Source of the DNA: CAXMST01 sp963712765
GTDB lineage: Bacteria > Actinomycetota > Thermoleophilia > Solirubrobacterales > 70-9
Direction of reading: 5' to 3'
NCBI GenBank assembly: GCA_963712765.1
Contig: CAVQIX010000003.1
Span: 372,001-436,000 of the forward strand
DNA: 64,000 nt
In this document: one piece after another, positions 50,806-58,893 of the stretch
How positions within the stretch are numbered: the first letter of the stretch is position 1
How the letters are laid out: the number at the start of each line of letters is the position of its first letter
Program-made: the position numbers and the translations under genes
The notes under the pieces: generated by a model
Told to the model about the DNA's origin: nothing
Seen by the model: the letters and a program-made list of their open reading frames with translations, nothing else
Databases searched by the model: none

Positions 50806-52233
50806 ATGTGCGCCGCGCAGAGAACTCGTCGACTCCCGCTCGAGGCTGAGCTGATCAGCGAGCTTCCCGATCCGATCGAGGTCGGGGCCGGCACCGTGCT
50901 CTACCTGGAGGGCCGCTGCGATCCCGCCGCCGAGCCGGGGTCCCTGCGCGTCGGCCTGGGCGGCCTGCGGGCGCCCGTCGACGGCGAGCGGATGCCCGAG
51001 CCGGACAGTCGCGAACCTGGATCGAGGTGGTGGTCGCTGTTCGACATCCCGGCGGATGCCGCGCTGGGCGAGCAACCACTCATCCTTCGTTTCCGAGTCG
51101 ACGGCCGCGAGGCGGTCTCGGAGCTGGGGTCCGCCAACGTGGTGGTCGCCGATCGAAGGCTGTCACCGCCGGCCCCATCCGTCCCGGAGTCCGCGGACGG
51201 CCCTCTGATCGCCGTCTGCATGGCGACCCACGAGCCGGACCCGGCCCGTCTCGAGCGCCAGATCGAGTCGATACGCGCTCAGGACTGGCCCGATTGGGTC
51301 TGCGTGATCAGCGACGACGCCTCCTCATCGGAGGGCTGGGCTGCCGTTCAGGCCATCGCCGAGGGCGAGGACCGGGTCATGGCCTCGCGTTCGGGGAGTC
51401 GACTCGGCTTCTACCGCAACTTCGAGCGCGCGCTCCGGCTCGCTCCGGTCGAGGCCGAGTTCATCGCCCTCAGCGACCAGGACGACCACTGGGACAGCGA
51501 CAAGCTCTCGGCGCTGCACGGTGCCCTCGTCGCCTCGCCGGCCAACCGCCTCGCCTACAGCGACATGAGGATCGTCGATGGCAACGGCGAACTGATCTCC
51601 GATACCTACTGGATCCTGCGCCGCAACAACCACACCGACCTCGCCGGCCTGCTGGTCGCCAATACCGTTACCGGCGCCGCGGCTCTGATGCGCAGCTCGT
51701 TGCTCGCCGACGCGCTGCCCTTCCCGCCCGCGATCGGTGAGCCCTACCACGACCACTGGCTCGCGCTCTGCGCGCTGGCCTCCGGGGAGCTGGCCTACCT
51801 CGACCGACCGACCTATGACCGCACCCGTCACGTCGACTCGGTCACCGCCGAGACACATCATGCGGAGACGCTGGCGGCGATGGCGTCGGGCGAGAGGGTC
51901 CCGGCGCGAGGGGCTCGCAGGTCTCTCCGGGAGCGGGTGCGCTCCAGCTCCGGTGGCCGAGCCACCTTCCAGCACCGCTACCTGCTCCTCGCCCAGCTCG
52001 CCCGGGTGCTCGAGCTCCGGCTCGACGACCGCATCCCCGAGCCCAAGCGCCGCGCCCTGCGCCGATTCCAGCGGGCACGGAGCTCGGCCTCGGCCGCGCT
52101 GTGGCTGGCGCTGCGCTCGCTGCGGCCGATCATCGGTCACGACGAGACGATGGGACGCGAGCGCGTTCTGCTCGGCGGCGTGGTTTGGTGGCGCCTGGCG
52201 AAGCTGCGGGCCCGCCGACCTCAGCGCTCGTAG
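50806..52233 (+). CDS. GT2-type glycosyltransferase with N-terminal beta domain
   Basis: The 475-residue product has a 125-residue beta-rich N-terminal domain (EVGAGTVLYLEGRCDPAAEPGSLRVGLGG) and a GT-A domain: PLIAVCMATHEPDPARLERQIESIRAQDWPDWVCVISDDASSSEG, FIALSDQDDHWDSDKL (metal-binding Asp) and GEPYHDHWLALCALASGELAYLDRPTYDRTRH. It resembles rhamnosyl/glycosyltransferases of surface polysaccharides. It is convergent with a sulfotransferase gene with a 13-bp overlap, suggesting a shared glycan pathway though not a shared transcript. Confidence 0.88.
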   Translation: MCAAQRTRRLPLEAELISELPDPIEVGAGTVLYLEGRCDPAAEPGSLRVGLGGLRAPVDGERMPEPDSREPGSRWWSLFDIPADAALGEQPLILRFRVDGREAVSELGSANVVVADRRLSPPAPSVPESADGPLIAVCMATHEPDPARLERQIESIRAQDWPDWVCVISDDASSSEGWAAVQAIAEGEDRVMASRSGSRLGFYRNFERALRLAPVEAEFIALSDQDDHWDSDKLSALHGALVASPANRLAYSDMRIVDGNGELISDTYWILRRNNHTDLAGLLVANTVTGAAALMRSSLLADALPFPPAIGEPYHDHWLALCALASGELAYLDRPTYDRTRHVDSVTAETHHAETLAAMASGERVPARGARRSLRERVRSSSGGRATFQHRYLLLAQLARVLELRLDDRIPEPKRRALRRFQRARSSASAALWLALRSLRPIIGHDETMGRERVLLGGVVWWRLAKLRARRPQRS

Positions 52234-53183
52234 CCGAGCTGGGCGAGCTTGGCGCCGATGATCTCATCGATCGCCGCCTGCTCGCCGGCTGTCAGGTTCT
52301 CCCGCCAGAGCCCGGGCGAGGCGGCTCGCACACCCTTGCGGCGGCCCCGCAGACGGTTCCGCAGCGAGCCGAAGCGATTGGCGCGCACCGCGCGGTGGAT
52401 CTCGGCCGGCGTCCGCTCCATCCCTAGCCAGCGGTGCAGGCTCGTCATCTCGGTCTCGGTCTCGGCGAGCAACTGCTCGTAGCGGATCAGATACGACTGC
52501 TCGGGTCCGAGGCTCTCGCATGCCCGCTCGGTGGCGATCGTGCGGATCAGCCACAGGTGCGCCGCCCGTCGCACGCCCGCGAGCCGCTCCTGCTCCGTCC
52601 GCAGCGGACTCACGCCCTCGGTCCGGGTGCGCCAGCCGCCTTCGGAGTCGGCGTCCATCATCGAGTCGACCACGTCGCGACCGTCCCGGAGCAGGAAGAT
52701 CATCCGCGAACGGGGTAGCAGCCGGGCGATCAGGTCCGAGGCGTGGGAGCCGTTCGGCTCCTTGATCAGAACCAGCGGGCGATTGAGGCCGTGCTCGGCC
52801 GCAGCGCGATCCGCCTGCGCCCCAAAGCGCCTGAGCACCAATTCGCGGAGCGGACCTATCCAGTCGTCCCGGAACTCGTCGCTGAAGAAGTAGGCGGGAT
52901 CCGCCTCGCGGGTGTCGTTGAGCAGCAGGGCCGCCTCTTCAGCGGTCTCCGGCGGCGGCAGCTGCTCCCGCATCGGGCCGATGTGGAGCGGCAGGTAGGA
53001 CTCGTTGATCGGCATCACGTTGCCGCCGGCCGGCCGGAAGCGTGACTTGTCGATTCCCGATGGCGTCCGGCCGACCTCCCAGGGATAGAGCAGCAGTCGC
53101 AGCAGCCAGGTGCTTCCGGTCCGCGGCGAGCCCACGATCCAGACCAGCCTGTGCTCGAGCTCTTGCATCTCCTCGGGGGTCAT
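52221..53183 (-). CDS. Sulfotransferase family protein
   Basis: The 320-residue product has the 5'-phosphosulfate loop HRLVWIVGSPRTGSTWLLRLL (about 11-31) and the 3'-phosphate block SRMIFLLRDGRDVVDSMMDADSEGGW, then RYEQLLAETETEMTSLHRWLGM. It should transfer sulfate from PAPS to a hydroxyl, perhaps on a glycan or lipid. The 3' end overlaps the convergent glycosyltransferase gene by 13 bp. It sits inside the region that separates the two suf gene groups. Confidence 0.9.
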   Translation of the reverse strand: MTPEEMQELEHRLVWIVGSPRTGSTWLLRLLLYPWEVGRTPSGIDKSRFRPAGGNVMPINESYLPLHIGPMREQLPPPETAEEAALLLNDTREADPAYFFSDEFRDDWIGPLRELVLRRFGAQADRAAAEHGLNRPLVLIKEPNGSHASDLIARLLPRSRMIFLLRDGRDVVDSMMDADSEGGWRTRTEGVSPLRTEQERLAGVRRAAHLWLIRTIATERACESLGPEQSYLIRYEQLLAETETEMTSLHRWLGMERTPAEIHRAVRANRFGSLRNRLRGRRKGVRAASPGLWRENLTAGEQAAIDEIIGAKLAQLGYER

Positions 53184-53361
53184 CGCGGCACGCGACTCTA
53201 GATGACCGACCCCGATCGACAGGGGACGGGGGAGGGTGGTCTACCGGCGCACCTGCGCCGATTCCGGCAGCTCCGGCGCAGTATTCGAGCGTGCTCTCCG
53301 CGGTTGGGAATCGACGGCACGATCGACGAGATCCAGTGCCGCGGCCGGCCGGCGACCGGGA

Positions 53362-53790
53362 TCAGGTTCCGGCGCCGACCTCGTCCGGGTCGCCGCGCTC
53401 GCCCTCGTCCTCCCAGTCGGCGGGCTCGCCGAGTGCCGCGGACTTGACGATCTTGACGCCGAGCATCGCGCACTTCATCCGGGTCGCAGAGATCTCGATC
53501 CCGAGCAGTTCGAGGACCTCCTCCTTCGGGATCCGCAGCAGCTCTTCACGAGTTCGGCCCGCGAGCTCGTCGGTGAGCAGCGAGGTTGCCGCGGTGGATA
53601 TCGCGCAGCCCTGGCCGTCGAAGGAGACCTCGCTGACCCGGCCCTCCTCGTCGAGCTTGATGAAGACGTGCTGCTCGTCACCGCAGAAGGGATTGGTGTC
53701 CTCGTAGTCGAGGTCGTAGTCCTCCAGCCGTCCGAAGTTGTGCGGGCGCTTGTAGTGCTCGAGGATCTGGTCGCGGTAGAGCTCGTCCAT
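53362..53790 (-). CDS. sufU: SufU-type sulfur-transfer/Fe-S scaffold protein
   Basis: The 142-residue product shows the IscU-like fold: YRDQILEHYKRPHNFGRLEDYD, NPFCGDE (Cys36, Asp38), FDGQGCAISTAATSLL (Cys62) and RMKCAMLGVKIVK (Cys107), with the insertion GRTREELLRIPKEEVLELLGIEI that marks SufU. SufU accepts sulfur from SufS as a zinc protein. It starts 4 nt after the sufS stop. GGGAG lies about 9 nt before its ATG. The Asp/Glu-rich tail is longer than in Bacillus. Confidence 0.93.
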   Translation of the reverse strand: MDELYRDQILEHYKRPHNFGRLEDYDLDYEDTNPFCGDEQHVFIKLDEEGRVSEVSFDGQGCAISTAATSLLTDELAGRTREELLRIPKEEVLELLGIEISATRMKCAMLGVKIVKSAALGEPADWEDEGERGDPDEVGAGT

Positions 53791-53794
53791 GCTC

Positions 53795-55051
53795 TTAGGC
53801 TCCCGCGAAGATCCGCCGGACGTCAGCGAGCCCCTCGAGCAGCCGGTCGATCTCCTCGTGCGTGGTGTACACGCCGAAGCTGGCCCGCGCTGTGGCTGCC
53901 ACCCCGAGTCGTTTCATCAGGGGCTGGGCGCAGTGATGTCCGGCGCGGACCGCGACGCCATGTCGATCCAGGATCTCGGCGATGTCGTGGCCGTGGACGC
54001 CGTCCAGCTCGAAGCTGAGGGGTCCAACCCGGTCCGGCGAGGCCGGGGGCCCGAAGATCGTCAGCCCGGACACCTCACCGAGACGCTCCATCGCGTAGGC
54101 GGTGATCTCGCGCTCGTGAGCCAGCACGGCGTCGAGGCCGAGGCCGTCGAGCCAGCGGATCGCGGCCGCGAGCCCGATCGCCTGAGCGATTGCCGGTGTC
54201 CCCGCCTCGAACCGGGCCGGCGGGTCGGCGTAGGTCGTCCGCTCGGTCGTGACCTTGCGGATCATCGAACCGCCGCCGAGGAACGGCGGCATCTCGCGCA
54301 GCAATTCGAGCCGGGACCAGAGCGCCCCGATCCCGGTCGGTCCATAGATCTTGTGACCGGTGATCGCGTAGAAGTCGGCTCCGAGGGCGGAGACGTCGAT
54401 CTCGAGCTTGGGAGCCGACTGCGCTCCGTCGACCAGCACCAGAGCACCGGCGTCGTGCGCGCGTGAGCAGATCTCGGCGATCGGATTGACGGTGCCGAGC
54501 ACGTTCGAGAGGTGAGTCACCGCGAGCAGCTTCGGTTCCCGTTCCAGCGCCGCGCTCAGATCCGCATCGACCAGCCTCCCCTGGTCGTCGACCCCGACCC
54601 AATCGATCACCGCGCCGGTCCGCTCCGCCAGCTGCTGCCAGGGAACGATGTTGGAGTGGTGCTCCATCTCGGTGAGCACGATCCGATCACCGCGCGAGAC
54701 GTTCGCATCGCCCCACGCGCGCGCCACGAGGTTGATCGACTCGGTGGCATTGCGGGTGAAGATCAGCTCGCGGCGATCGGCGGCGCCGAGATGATCGGCG
54801 ACCGTGGCCCGCGCGCCCTCGTAGGCTGCGGTGGCCTCGGCCGAGAGCGTGTGGGAGCCGCGATGGACGTTCGAGTGATGCCGCCGCTCATAGCGGCTGA
54901 CAGCCTCGATCGACGCCAGTGCCCGCTGCGAGCTCGCCCCCGAGTCGAGATAGGCGATCGGCTTGCCCGCGACCTCCCGCTCAAGCGCCGGGAATGCCGC
55001 CCGCACCCGCTCCAGCGGGTAGTCGGGGGCGGATGTGGTCGCCGGTTCCAT
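53795..55051 (-). CDS. sufS: Cysteine desulfurase SufS
   Basis: The 418-residue PLP enzyme has ERVRAAFPALEREVAGKPIAYLDSGASSQ, HRGSHTLSAEATAAYEGAR, the Lys-bearing FYAITGHKIYGPTGIGALW and the active Cys in VAVRAGHHCAQPLMKRLG. It takes sulfur from cysteine and gives it to SufU. It lies 6 nt after sufC and 4 nt before sufU, so all three share an operon. Confidence 0.95.
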   Translation of the reverse strand: MEPATTSAPDYPLERVRAAFPALEREVAGKPIAYLDSGASSQRALASIEAVSRYERRHHSNVHRGSHTLSAEATAAYEGARATVADHLGAADRRELIFTRNATESINLVARAWGDANVSRGDRIVLTEMEHHSNIVPWQQLAERTGAVIDWVGVDDQGRLVDADLSAALEREPKLLAVTHLSNVLGTVNPIAEICSRAHDAGALVLVDGAQSAPKLEIDVSALGADFYAITGHKIYGPTGIGALWSRLELLREMPPFLGGGSMIRKVTTERTTYADPPARFEAGTPAIAQAIGLAAAIRWLDGLGLDAVLAHEREITAYAMERLGEVSGLTIFGPPASPDRVGPLSFELDGVHGHDIAEILDRHGVAVRAGHHCAQPLMKRLGVAATARASFGVYTTHEEIDRLLEGLADVRRIFAGA

Positions 55052-55057
55052 CCGCGC

Positions 55058-55822
55058 TCAGGCCGCTGCCTCGACCTCTTCCCGGATCCAGCCGTAGCCC
55101 TTCTCCTCGAGCTGTGTGACGAGTTCGGGTCCACCGCTCTTGACGATCCGACCGTCGAACATGACGTGGACGCGGTCGGGCTCGACCATATGGAGGATGC
55201 GCTGGTAGTGGGTGATGATCAGGACGCCCATGTCCGGGCCGGCGAAGTGGTTGACGCCGGCCGCCACGGTCCGCAGCGCGTCGATGTCGAGGCCGGAGTC
55301 GGTCTCGTCGAGGACCGCCAGGCTGGGCTCGAGCATGGCCATCTGCAGCATCTCCATGCGCTTCTTCTCACCGCCGGAGAAGCCGTCGTTGAGGTAGCGC
55401 TTGTTGAAGTCCTGCGGCACGTCCATCAGGTCCATCGCCGCCTTCGTCATCTTCGCGAAGTCACGGAGCTTGATCTCCGGCTCGCCGGCCGCCTCACGGT
55501 GGGCGTTGACGATCATCCGCAGGTACTTGGCGACGGTGACGCCGGGGACCGCGACCGGATACTGGAAGGCCATGAACAGGCCGCTCCGCGAGCGCTCGTC
55601 GGGATCGGCCTCTGTGATGTCCTCGCCACCGAACTCGATCGTGCCCTCGCTCAGCTCGAGCGCCGGGTGTCCCATGATCGCGTTCGCGAGCGTCGACTTG
55701 CCCGATCCGTTCGGACCCATCAGGGCGTGGATCTCACCCTTGCCGACCTCGAGGTCTAGGCCTTTGAGGATCTCCTTGTCCTCGGCGGATACGTGCAGGT
55801 TGGTGATCTTCAAGTCGGCCAT
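55058..55822 (-). CDS. sufC: Fe-S assembly ATPase SufC
   Basis: The 254-residue ABC ATPase has Walker A GPNGSGKST (36-44), MAFQYPVAVPGVTVAKYLRM, FSGGEKKRMEMLQMAMLEPSLAVLDETDSGLDIDAL (signature and Walker B in the SufC form) and VLIITHYQRIL. It partners SufB and SufD, whose genes are about 8 kb away here. GGAG lies 5 nt before the ATG. The 131-bp upstream gap carries a palindromic operator candidate. Confidence 0.95.
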   Translation of the reverse strand: MADLKITNLHVSAEDKEILKGLDLEVGKGEIHALMGPNGSGKSTLANAIMGHPALELSEGTIEFGGEDITEADPDERSRSGLFMAFQYPVAVPGVTVAKYLRMIVNAHREAAGEPEIKLRDFAKMTKAAMDLMDVPQDFNKRYLNDGFSGGEKKRMEMLQMAMLEPSLAVLDETDSGLDIDALRTVAAGVNHFAGPDMGVLIITHYQRILHMVEPDRVHVMFDGRIVKSGGPELVTQLEEKGYGWIREEVEAAA

Positions 55823-55903
55823 GGTCTCCAGTCTCGTCTCGGATTACGGTCGAAGTGTTTCGCGGCCCGGTTGTAAAGAGCCGGCCGCAGCGCTCTCGTT
55901 CTA

Positions 55904-55927
55904 AATCCTACCTATCCGGTCGGTTAT
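55904..55927. promoter_or_regulatory. Rrf2/IscR-like operator candidate upstream of sufC
   Basis: An imperfect palindrome (AATCCTACC, 5 bp, GGTCGGTTAT) in an AT-richer part of the rrf2-sufC gap. Read on the minus strand, ATAACCGACC resembles the half-site of IscR type-1 sites. The neighbouring regulator gene is an Rrf2 protein with three cysteines. Confidence 0.45.
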
Positions 55928-55953
55928 GGCGCGAGGGAGGGCGCTCGGCGGGC

Positions 55954-56412
55954 TCAGGCGGTCGCCGCCGCGGGCTGGTGCGCACGCTCGAACTCCACCA
56001 GCTCAGCGAGCGTGGTCCCCACTAGCGCCTTGCTGATCCCGCCGTGGACCCGGGTCCAGAGCAGCTTCGTCGAGCAGGCGTGGTCACCGTCGGACTCGTG
56101 CGAGCAAAGCACCCGGCCTTCGCTGTCGGGCTCGAAGCACTCCATCGGGGCGATCGGGCCCTCGAGCGCTTCGACCACCTCGAGCATGCGGATCTCGCCG
56201 GCCGGGCGACCGAGCCGGTAGCCACCGTGGGCTCCCCGCTGTGAGCTGACGAGCCCCGCGGCTCGCAGCTTCGCCGCAAGGTGCTCGAGGTAGGAGAGGG
56301 GAAGCGTTTCGGACTCGGCCAGCGCCGCGAGCGGAACCGGCTGCTCGCCCTCGGCTCGGCCGAGCGCGACCATCAGGCGGATCCCGTATTCGGCCTTGGT
56401 CGAAAACAGCAT
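55954..56412 (-). CDS. Rrf2-family Fe-S-sensing regulator of the suf genes
   Basis: The 152-residue product has an Rrf2 winged helix (STKAEYGIRLMVALGRAEGEQPVPLAALAESETLPLSYLEHLAAKLRAAGLVSSQRGAHGGY, written here in family style) and three cysteines at 92, 103 and 113 that can hold an Fe-S cluster as in IscR/RsrR-type proteins. It lies directly upstream of sufC on the same strand and probably adjusts suf expression to cluster demand. TAGGCT 6 nt before the ATG suggests a leaderless transcript. Confidence 0.9.
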   Translation of the reverse strand: MLFSTKAEYGIRLMVALGRAEGEQPVPLAALAESETLPLSYLEHLAAKLRAAGLVSSQRGAHGGYRLGRPAGEIRMLEVVEALEGPIAPMECFEPDSEGRVLCSHESDGDHACSTKLLWTRVHGGISKALVGTTLAELVEFERAHQPAAATA

Positions 56413-56418
56413 GGCTAA

Positions 56419-56424
56419 AGCCTA
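56419..56424 (-). promoter_or_regulatory. Leaderless -10 candidate for the rrf2-type gene (TAGGCT)
   Basis: TAGGCT on the minus strand ends 6 nt before ATG 56412. Confidence 0.5.
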
Positions 56425-56438
56425 GCGATGCGGTCGGC

Positions 56439-57101
56439 TTAAGAACCGTCCTCGTCTTCGGGGGGCGGGATCGTGGGCTCGGCGGTTGCGTGGACCCTCC
56501 GCTTCAGCAATCGCCAGGGGTTGATCGTGATCCCCTCCTCGGCGACGCTGCGGAGGGCGCGTCCGAGGGCGCTTTCGGAGACCGCCCCTCGCTCCGGCAG
56601 CTCGATCAGGAGCTCGAGATGGCCGCTGGCGCTCCGGCGCGGCGCCTCGTCGCCCACCGAGAGATGGCGAAAGAGCTCGATCGCCGCATCGTTCTCGCTC
56701 AGGATCAGGGCGACGAAGCGCTCGATGCCGTTCTCGCGCGCCCGCTCGATCAGCTCCTCGAGGAGCCTGGTGGCGACCCCCCGTCCCTGCCAGTCATCGA
56801 CGACCGTGACCGCGACCTCGGCCAGCTTCGGGTCCTCCGAGCGGACGTAGCGGGCGACGCCGACGGCCTCGCGGCTCGCCTCCTCGAAGCAGATGATCGC
56901 CTCGTGGTCGGCGTGATCGACGACGGTCAGGTAGTGCAGGTCGGTACCGGAGAGTCGATTGAGCGGGGAGAAGAACCGCCGATACCGCGACTCGTCGCTG
57001 AGGCGCTCAAACCCGTTGACGATGGCATCGCGGTCGCTCGGCTCGATCGGTCGCAGCACGAGCTTGGCGCCGTCATCGAGTTCGACCTTGCGCTCGCCCA
57101 C
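56439..57101 (-). CDS. GNAT-family N-acetyltransferase
   Basis: About 220 residues from GTG 57101. The fold is shown by LVLRPIEPSDRDAIVNGFERLSDESRYRRFFSPL, AIICFEEASREAVGVARYV, AEVAVTVVDDWQGRGVATRLLEELIERAREN (acetyl-CoA loop WQGRGVATRL) and RFVALILSENDAAIELFRHLS. The N-terminal block resembles acetyltransferases of the Pat/ACS-modifying type, but there is no regulatory domain. TAGATT 7 nt upstream favours GTG 57101 over TTG 57110. Confidence 0.88.
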   Translation of the reverse strand: MGERKVELDDGAKLVLRPIEPSDRDAIVNGFERLSDESRYRRFFSPLNRLSGTDLHYLTVVDHADHEAIICFEEASREAVGVARYVRSEDPKLAEVAVTVVDDWQGRGVATRLLEELIERARENGIERFVALILSENDAAIELFRHLSVGDEAPRRSASGHLELLIELPERGAVSESALGRALRSVAEEGITINPWRLLKRRVHATAEPTIPPPEDEDGS

Positions 57102-57108
57102 GCCGGCC

Positions 57109-57114
57109 AATCTA
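57109..57114 (-). promoter_or_regulatory. Leaderless -10 candidate deciding a GTG start (TAGATT)
   Basis: TAGATT on the minus strand ends 7 nt before GTG 57101 and overlaps the alternative TTG at 57110. Confidence 0.45.
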
Positions 57115-57152
57115 GTCCACCGGTACCGGCCACACGCCGGCCGTCTGGCCCG

Positions 57153-57782
57153 CTAGGGCTCGATCAAGCCGCGGCGGATCGCGTAGCGGACGAGCTCGAC
57201 GCGATCCCGCATACCGAGCTTGCGCATCGCGTTCGCTCGGTGGTTCTCGACCGTCTTCTCCGAGAGTGAGAGCAGTTCGGCGATCTCCTTGTTGGTGTGC
57301 GCCTCCGCGACCAGGGTCACGACCTCCTGCTCACGCGGAGTCAGCTCCGCCTCCCGGCTATGTCCGCCGCCGAGCACATCCTTGATCAGGGCCTGCTGGG
57401 CCTCGGGGGTGAGGAACGGCTCGCCGCGCTCGACCGCTCCGATCGCCTCGATCAGATCGTGGTCGGCGGCGCGTTTGAGAACGTAGCCGGAGGCGCCGGC
57501 CTTGAGCGCCTCGAACAGGTAGCGCTCCTCGTCGTGCATCGAGAGGATCAGCACCGACACCTCGGGCGCCTTCTCGCGGATCTCCCTGGTGGCCTGAAGC
57601 CCGGTCAGCTTCGGCATCTTGACGTCGAGGATCGCGAGGTCCGGGCGCTCGGCGATCGCGATATCGCGTGCGTCGGCTCCGTTGTCGGCTTCGGCGATCA
57701 CCTCGATCCCCTCCTGCCGTTCGAGCAGGATGCGCAGGCCGGAGCGGACGATCCCGTGGTCGTCCGCGATCAGAACTCTCAT
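57153..57782 (-). CDS. NarL/LuxR-family response regulator
   Basis: The 209-residue product has a receiver domain with acidic pocket Asp7-Asp8, phosphoacceptor Asp53 (AILDVKMP), VLILSMHDEE and Lys near 105 (VLKRAAD), and a LuxR-type helix-turn-helix (ELTPREQEVVTLVAEAHTNKEIAELLSLSEKTVENHRANAMRKL in segments, about 145-190). It is phosphorylated by the kinase encoded 23 nt upstream. Targets are unknown. Confidence 0.94.
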   Translation of the reverse strand: MRVLIADDHGIVRSGLRILLERQEGIEVIAEADNGADARDIAIAERPDLAILDVKMPKLTGLQATREIREKAPEVSVLILSMHDEERYLFEALKAGASGYVLKRAADHDLIEAIGAVERGEPFLTPEAQQALIKDVLGGGHSREAELTPREQEVVTLVAEAHTNKEIAELLSLSEKTVENHRANAMRKLGMRDRVELVRYAIRRGLIEP

Positions 57783-57805
57783 CTCATCCGCTCGCCTTCA
57801 TAGCC

Positions 57806-58795
57806 CTAGGCTTCCATATCGGCCAAAGACAGCAACAACCTGACCCTCGTGCCGAGCCCGGGTTGGGATTCGATCTCGAGCCTTCCCCCCACCAACAACG
57901 CACGCTCCCGCATTCCCGCGATCCCGAGGCCGGGCTCCGATTCGGTGTCGATGATCCCGTCGCCGTCGTCGGAGACCCGCAGTTCGAGCCCGTCGCCGGT
58001 AAGCATCAAGCGGACCCGGATGTGCTCGGCATCAGCGTGCCGGACCGCGTTCGAGAGCGCTTCCTGGGCGACCCGGTAGGTGACCAGCTGGAGGTCGTCG
58101 CCGAGCCCGCTGAAGCTGCCGCCGCTCTCGTCGGACTCGAACATGGTCGCGATCTCGGTCTGGCGGCCGAGATCCTCGACCAGGCCGGCGAGCGCGGCCT
58201 TGAGCCCGAGGTCGTCGAGCGCGGTCGGCCGCAGCTGTCGGGCGAGCGCCAGTAGCTCCTCCATCGCCTGGCTTGCGACCGCTGCCGTCTCGGTGAGTTC
58301 TGTCTGCAGGTCGGGTGGCGCCTTCGTCTTCAGCGCTTCGATCCGCAATACGAGCGCCGTGAGCGCCTGATTGACCTCGTCATGGAGGTCACGGGCCACG
58401 CGAGCGCGCTCCCGCTCCTGTGCCTCCAATGCGGAGCTGGCGCCATGCCGGCGCTCGGCCTCAAGCCGCTCGAGCATCCGGTGGAAGGATTGCTGCAGGC
58501 GCTGCACCTCCTCGGGGCCGCGCGAGTCGAGGGCCTCGTCGGCCTGGCGGGGCCGCGAGAGGTTCGCGTGTTCCATCTCTTCGGTGAGGCGTTCGAGCGG
58601 CTCGATCCGGCGCGAGAGCAAAAAGACGTTGGCGGCCACGGTCGAGGCGACCGCGAAGCCGAGGACGAGCCCAGCGGCTCCGGTGTCGCGCAGCTCGCTG
58701 TTCGGAGCGGCTGCGATCACCGCGGTGATCACCGCCGCCAGGATCAACAACAGGTTGACCATGAGCACCTGGGTGAGAAGCTGTCCTCGTCGCAT
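57806..58795 (-). CDS. HisKA_3-type sensor histidine kinase
   Basis: The 329-residue product has two membrane helices (VLMVNLLLILAAVITAVIAA and AAGLVLGFAVASTVAANVFLL) with almost no extracytoplasmic loop, a HAMP region (RRIEPLERLTEEMEHANLS), the phospho-acceptor ARDLHDEVNQAL (His138) and an HATPase domain (QEALSNAVRHADAEH; DDGDGI; GLGIAGMRERALLVGGRL). The lack of a large sensor domain suggests it detects a membrane or envelope signal. It precedes the regulator gene by 23 nt. Confidence 0.93.
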   Translation of the reverse strand: MRRGQLLTQVLMVNLLLILAAVITAVIAAAPNSELRDTGAAGLVLGFAVASTVAANVFLLSRRIEPLERLTEEMEHANLSRPRQADEALDSRGPEEVQRLQQSFHRMLERLEAERRHGASSALEAQERERARVARDLHDEVNQALTALVLRIEALKTKAPPDLQTELTETAAVASQAMEELLALARQLRPTALDDLGLKAALAGLVEDLGRQTEIATMFESDESGGSFSGLGDDLQLVTYRVAQEALSNAVRHADAEHIRVRLMLTGDGLELRVSDDGDGIIDTESEPGLGIAGMRERALLVGGRLEIESQPGLGTRVRLLLSLADMEA

Positions 58796-58854
58796 CCTCA
58801 GTAGTTATGGCATGGACAGCGGCTGATTAGGGTGCGGTTAGGCGGATTTGCCAA

Positions 58855-58860
58855 TATTCT
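58855..58860 (+). promoter_or_regulatory. -10 candidate upstream of htpX (TATTCT)
   Basis: TATTCT lies 33 nt before ATG 58894; unlike most genes here, htpX also has a strong GAGGAGG ribosome site 7 nt before its start. Confidence 0.35.
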
Positions 58861-58893
58861 CCCTACGCCCCCAATCGACGAGGAGGTTCCCGC

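Noticed and set aside
53184..53361. A gene between the sulfotransferase and sufU (frame from 53202)
   Set aside because: Arg/Pro-rich translation running into sufU; no ribosome site and no similarity. The interval looks non-coding.
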